Position numbers and translations under genes: made by a program
Shown: positions 4,280 through 5,836 of the stretch, in pieces
Layout: each line of letters starts with the position of its first letter
How positions within the stretch are numbered: the first letter of the stretch is position 1
From: Sphingopyxis sp.
GTDB taxonomy: Bacteria; Pseudomonadota; Alphaproteobacteria; Sphingomonadales; Sphingomonadaceae
DNA length: 5,836 nt
Reading direction: 5' to 3'
NCBI GenBank assembly: GCA_013911715.1
Contig: JACEST010000130.1
Location: 1-5,836 of the forward strand
Notes under the pieces: model-generated
The model's database searches: none
Seen by the model: the letters and a program-made list of their open reading frames with translations, nothing else
Told to the model about the DNA's origin: nothing

Positions 4280-5836
4280 TTAGCGCCGCGCGCGGGCCGA
4301 TGCAATGGCCAAGACGAGCAGCAGCCCGGCAAAGATGAGCGGCAGAATGTTGCCGTAGCGCGCGAACAAAGTCGCCTCGTGCGGTGGCGGCATGCGCGCA
4401 TCGATGCGGCCTGCCGCGCCCAACGGCAGCGATTCGACGATGCGGCCATCGGCGTCGATCACCGCGCTGATGCCCGTGGGCGTGGCGCGGACGACGGGCA
4501 GGCCCTCCTCGATCGCGCGCAGGCGCGCTTGGGCAAGGTGCTGCGGCGGGCCCCAGCTGCCGAACCAGGCATCGTTCGAGGGGTTGAAAATGAAGGCGGG
4601 GCGGTTGGCGCGGTCGACGACCTGCCCTGAAAAGATGATTTCATAGCAGACCTGGACGCCGACCTTGCCAAACCGGCCAAGGTCGATTGTGCGCGGCCCC
4701 GGACCGGGCCAGAAATCAAGATCGCCGGGGGCGAGGCGCGACAGGCCGATCGCCGACAGGATGGGGCGCATCGGCAGATATTCGCCGTAAGGGACGAGGT
4801 GCGCCTTGTCATAGCGCGGGCCGAGGCGGCCACCCGCATCGATGGTCATCACCGCATTGCGCGCGCCGATAACTTCGCCCGATTTGTCGAGTTCGAGTTT
4901 GAGTGCGCCGAGCAGCAGGACGTCCTGTGGGTTCATGAGGTCGGTGATCCGCGCGCGCGCCTCCGCCGGGCTGCGGTCGTAATAGACAAAGGGGTAGCCG
5001 GTTTCGAGATAGTCGGGGATGGCCGCCTCGGGCCACAGGATTAGGCGCGGTTCGTCGGATAGCGGCGTGGTCAGGCGGGCGAGTTTGGCGAAATTGGCGT
5101 CGGCCTTGGCACCGACCCATTTGTCCTGCTGGCCGACATTGGGTTGGACGATGGTGATGGGGGGCGTTGGTTTGACGGGCACCGCATCAGGCCCCTGCGG
5201 CAAGGACATGATTGTGAAGGCGCCTGCACCGCCCCACGTCAAAAAAAGTCCTACTGCAAGCGCGCCGGCAATATGGCGCTGTTGCCGGGCGACAAAGACC
5301 AGCACCGCCGCCAACAGGCACAGCGTCCCGCTGGTTCCATAGGTGCCGATTACAGGCAGGCCGAACGCCGGAACATTGTCAACCAGCACGACGCTCAGTG
5401 GATTCCACGCAAAACCTGTGAACATCCAGCTACGCAACCATTCGGTGATGATCCATGTCGCGGCGAAGGCGAGGGTGAGGTTTGCTAAATTCCTCCCCGG
5501 AACGGGGAGGTGGCGGCCCGCAGGGACGACGGAGGGGTCGGGTGCGATATGGCTCTTTGCCGCGCCGGAAAGCACTTCTTCGCCCGGCCCCTCCGACCCC
5601 TGCGGGGCCACCTCCCCGTTCCGGGGAGGATTTGGGCGGTTGGCGACCACCCACGCCCCCCATGTCGCCAACCCCGGATAGACCGCCAGATAGAGCGACA
5701 GCAGCACCACCGCGATCCAGCCCAGCCAGGCGGGCATCGCGGCCTGGTAGGTGAAGGCGGTCGCGATCCAGTTGAGGCCGAGGGTAAAATGGCCGACGCC
5801 GAACGCCCAGCCGAGGGCGAAGGCGCGGCGCTGGGT
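4280..5836 (-). CDS. lnt: apolipoprotein N-acyltransferase (5' end beyond right edge; carries an in-frame insert)
   Basis: The frame is open from the stop (TAA, complement of 4280-4282) to the right edge, 518 visible codons. The ATG at 5737 is internal: the 33 codons before it read QRRAFALGWAFGVGHFTLG then LNWIA, a conserved Lnt segment (compare GFCWGFGLFGSGINWVY in E. coli), so about 50 residues are missing. Lnt transfers an acyl chain from a phospholipid to the N-terminal cysteine of apolipoproteins on the periplasmic side of the inner membrane. Membrane helices flank a nitrilase-like domain with the catalytic triad visible: Glu in LWPEAAIPD (codon 5027-5029), Lys in RYDKAHLVPYGEY (4805-4807) and Cys in VQVCYEIIF (4646-4648). 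The conserved NPSNDAWFGSWGPPQH follows, with a C-terminal helix (NILPLIFAGLLLVLAIA). Fifty extra residues, PPRNGEVAPQ through GRNLAN, come from a palindromic element at about 5485-5630 and lie in what should be a cytoplasmic loop. The catalytic parts are intact, so the enzyme is probably functional. Confidence 0.95.
   Translation of the reverse strand, partial: TQRRAFALGWAFGVGHFTLGLNWIATAFTYQAAMPAWLGWIAVVLLSLYLAVYPGLATWGAWVVANRPNPPRNGEVAPQGSEGPGEEVLSGAAKSHIAPDPSVVPAGRHLPVPGRNLANLTLAFAATWIITEWLRSWMFTGFAWNPLSVVLVDNVPAFGLPVIGTYGTSGTLCLLAAVLVFVARQQRHIAGALAVGLFLTWGGAGAFTIMSLPQGPDAVPVKPTPPITIVQPNVGQQDKWVGAKADANFAKLARLTTPLSDEPRLILWPEAAIPDYLETGYPFVYYDRSPAEARARITDLMNPQDVLLLGALKLELDKSGEVIGARNAVMTIDAGGRLGPRYDKAHLVPYGEYLPMRPILSAIGLSRLAPGDLDFWPGPGPRTIDLGRFGKVGVQVCYEIIFSGQVVDRANRPAFIFNPSNDAWFGSWGPPQHLAQARLRAIEEGLPVVRATPTGISAVIDADGRIVESLPLGAAGRIDARMPPPHEATLFARYGNILPLIFAGLLLVLAIASARARR
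5492..5510. repeat. terminal hairpin of the left arm of the palindromic element
   Basis: An 8-base perfect stem CCTCCCCG / CGGGGAGG around GAA. It is repeated in inverted orientation at 5611-5629, so the element can fold either as one long hairpin or as a cloverleaf-like form with two small hairpins. Confidence 0.85.
5611..5629. repeat. terminal hairpin of the right arm of the palindromic element
   Basis: An 8-base perfect stem CCTCCCCG / CGGGGAGG around TTC, the inverted copy of the hairpin at 5492-5510. In the lnt direction it encodes PPRNGEV at the start of the inserted peptide; the left copy encodes HLPVPGR near its end. Confidence 0.85.

Larger units (their letters stand above)
5485..5630. 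repeat. palindromic repeat element inserted in frame in lnt
   Basis: Two long arms (about 5492-5545 and 5581-5629) are inverted copies. The outer 23 bases match perfectly (5492-5514 with 5607-5629), as do CCCGCAGGG at 5517-5525 with its complement at 5598-5606 and CGGAGGGG at 5530-5537 with 5588-5595, with small indels between. The centre (about 5546-5580) is unpaired and less GC-rich. Each arm begins with its own hairpin: CCTCCCCG-GAA-CGGGGAGG (5492-5510) and CCTCCCCG-TTC-CGGGGAGG (5611-5629). TTTG occurs at both outer borders (5481-5484 and 5631-5634), a possible 4-base target duplication. No transposase is encoded, so it would be non-autonomous. From memory, very similar GGGGAGG-bearing palindromes are repeated in many sphingomonad and caulobacter genomes. 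Exact borders are uncertain by a few bases. Confidence 0.85.

Noticed and set aside
5492..5629. Intrinsic terminator or attachment site inside lnt
   Set aside because: The hairpins have no T-run on either strand and lie mid-gene; the long inverted arms and in-frame read-through fit a dispersed palindromic repeat better.
5735..5737. Lnt start at this ATG
   Set aside because: Codons upstream to the window edge encode conserved Lnt membrane-segment sequence, so the true start is beyond base 5836.
1..5836. CRISPR array, tRNA or rRNA gene, toxin-antitoxin pair, phage or defence genes
   Set aside because: No regularly spaced direct repeats, no tRNA-like cloverleaf or rRNA sequence noticed, and all long frames are explained by the listed genes.

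Overview
The window looks like a stretch of core chromosome from a GC-rich alphaproteobacterium. A sphingomonad, with Sphingopyxis as the best guess, is suggested by three things: the protein signatures, the lnt, metK, trmB gene neighbourhood, and a GC-rich palindromic repeat of a kind I associate with sphingomonads and Caulobacter relatives. The genus is inferred from memory of these families, not from a search.

Layout, left to right. Bases 1-510 (minus) hold the first 170 codons of a LysR-family regulator that runs off the left edge. A divergent control region of about 100 bases (511-611) separates it from a small secreted protein of unknown function (612-950, plus), which ends in a strong intrinsic terminator (985-1017). 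From 1027 to the right edge every gene is on the minus strand and reads right to left: lnt (apolipoprotein N-acyltransferase, start beyond the right edge), metK (S-adenosylmethionine synthetase), a polytopic DUF418 membrane protein, and trmB (tRNA m7G46 methyltransferase). Spacing is tight: 54 bases between lnt and metK, 42 or fewer between metK and the DUF418 gene, and a 14-base overlap between the DUF418 gene and trmB. The last three are probably one transcription unit. MetK makes the methyl donor that TrmB uses. Lnt completes lipoprotein maturation in the inner membrane. The job of the DUF418 protein is unknown.

Most of the window is ordinary housekeeping DNA. The most interesting feature is inside lnt. 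A roughly 146-base palindromic element (about 5485-5630), built of two long inverted arms that each carry a smaller hairpin, lies in the coding sequence and is read through in frame. It adds exactly 50 residues to a loop between two membrane helices. Removing it together with one copy of a flanking TTTG repeat restores a continuous Lnt-like sequence. This resembles the in-frame palindromic elements described in Rickettsia. A second point is an AT-rich imperfect palindrome just upstream of metK (4249-4270), a good candidate operator for methionine/SAM-cycle control. I found no RNA genes, CRISPR array, transposase or phage gene.
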